Below are positions 42,346 through 43,001 of a stretch of 43,001 nucleotides of DNA, piece by piece. The notes below the pieces were generated by a model, which was not told the origin of the DNA, searched no databases, and was given only the letters and a program-made list of their open reading frames with translations. The DNA lies in assembly GCA_029250665.1 (NCBI GenBank), contig JAQXEV010000008.1:1-43001 (forward strand), read 5' to 3'. A program made the position numbers and the translations under genes. Numbering within the stretch: the stretch's first letter is position 1; every line of letters begins with the position of its first letter. Source of the stretch: Candidatus Thalassarchaeaceae archaeon (GTDB taxonomy: Archaea; Thermoplasmatota; Poseidoniia; Poseidoniales; Thalassarchaeaceae).

Positions 42346-42924
42346 TCAATTTTGATCCAAATCTTGGAGATACGCGTCGTATTGGACTTGGACGTCTTCT
42401 GCGACTATTGGTTCATTTATTCCAACCACCCAAGAGCGTGCTACTCCATCTAGATCAACGATTAGATATGATGGAAAACCGGGGATATCTTCTCTGTCAA
42501 ACGTCTCTTCGATGTAATCTCTGGTGGCTTGACCATGAAGAACTGAATGGCTGTTGTTACTATACTCAGACCAGTTCATTGCGTCTTCCTGAGATGCAAT
42601 CGTAGTCCCTTCTGCATTATCATTGAGAAGTTCAACAAAACTGACGGTGTACCTATCGTCGAGACCCTCCATTGATTGCAACAATTCCTCTGTCCGATTA
42701 GCTTCATCATTACATATACCGCACCAATCAGCAGCATTGAACAAAATCACTAACATCGTCCCTCGGAACTCAGAGAGGGTGACATTCTCACCGTGTTGGT
42801 TGGGTGCGGTTAAGTCCGGAATTGGATCAACAGTATCCAGTTCCTCTGAACTATCATCGCCAACGCAACCTGACAAAGGCGATAGAAGGATAAGTAGCAT
42901 CATCATTGGTGCTATGATACGCAT
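42346..42924 (-). CDS. Lipoprotein with thioredoxin-like (AhpC/TlpA-type) domain
   Basis: Secreted, lipid-anchored redox protein of 192 residues. The signal peptide ends in the lipobox LSGC (C20), and an acidic spacer follows. The redoxin domain starts IPDLTAPNQHGENVTLSEFRGTMLVILFNAADWCGIC, with the redox pair C68-C71 (CGIC) and the cis-Pro region DIPGFPSYLIVDLDGVARSWVVG. It is likely a disulfide reductant or oxidant for exported proteins. ATG 42924 is certain because the signal peptide begins there; an AT-rich TATA element lies about 23 bp upstream. Confidence 0.85.
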   Translation of the reverse strand: MRIIAPMMMLLILLSPLSGCVGDDSSEELDTVDPIPDLTAPNQHGENVTLSEFRGTMLVILFNAADWCGICNDEANRTEELLQSMEGLDDRYTVSFVELLNDNAEGTTIASQEDAMNWSEYSNNSHSVLHGQATRDYIEETFDREDIPGFPSYLIVDLDGVARSWVVGINEPIVAEDVQVQYDAYLQDLDQN

Positions 42925-42943
42925 TGATTGGTCGAAAAGGTAG

Positions 42944-42951
42944 AATATTAT
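42944..42951 (-). promoter_or_regulatory. TATA element before the redoxin lipoprotein
   Basis: On the minus strand ATAATATT is centred about 23 bp before the start codon at 42924. This spacing predicts a leaderless transcript, as at metK and the RHH-fumarase gene. The rest of the window to 43001 is AT-rich and shows no gene. Confidence 0.45.
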
Positions 42952-43001
42952 GAATCTAAGTACGGATTAAGTGTTTTATGAGTAAATTAATGGGTTTCTG
43001 C

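Overview
The window reads as a stretch of chromosome from a planktonic euryarchaeon, most likely Marine Group II (Candidatus Poseidoniales). This is an inference from gene content, not from a marker-gene tree. Archaeal genes include the large subunit of replicative DNA polymerase D (DP2), the Fe-S primase subunit PriL, NreA with a C-terminal PCNA-binding motif, a MptE-type pterin diphosphokinase, type II methionine aminopeptidase, a DUF373 membrane protein and a Bat-type HTH regulator. Bacterial-type genes sit among them: MetK, class II fumarase, homodimeric pyruvate dehydrogenase E1 (AceE), BolA with a CGFS glutaredoxin, and an M32 carboxypeptidase. A giant secreted protein with calcium-binding DxDxDG/Cys repeats and two lipoproteins fit a protein-degrading heterotroph. 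Several genes have a BRE/TATA element about 25 bp before the start codon, as in leaderless archaeal transcription.

Layout. 1-1043: a NADAR-family gene cut by the window edge, overlapping a CDKN3-like tyrosine phosphatase. 1073-9005: metK, an ABC-F ATPase and the 1,612-residue surface protein. 9096-18833: a replication/repair and cofactor block (HTH regulator, nreA, zinc-ribbon protein, DUF373 protein, priL, mptE, DP2). 18974-22193: pyrE, a CsaA-like tRNA-binding-domain protein, cyclophilin and a fumarase with a fused ribbon-helix-helix domain. 22194-23139: about 950 bp with no credible gene, holding a candidate long structured RNA on the minus strand. 23140-29311: a beta-propeller protein, the carboxypeptidase, an S15-type lipoprotein peptidase and a winged-helix STAND NTPase. 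29308-32100: thioredoxin, ribulose-phosphate epimerase, BolA, monothiol glutaredoxin and an EamA transporter. 32390-36515 (minus): map, a YrdC/Sua5 protein, an RDD membrane protein and a UPF1-like helicase. 36656-42924: a zinc-ribbon/SAP protein, a GNAT acetyltransferase, aceE, a possible 30-residue protein, an MBL-fold hydrolase and a redoxin lipoprotein.

The strongest unusual signals are (a) the 22265-23034 minus-strand segment, which has an archaeal promoter, a cluster of GNRA/UNCG/CUUG tetraloop hairpins, a purine-rich repeated core and a terminal hairpin; (b) the RHH-fumarase fusion, whose promoter carries paired repeats that could be its own operator; and (c) the NADAR/phosphatase pair. 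No CRISPR array, insertion sequence, rRNA or convincing tRNA was seen.
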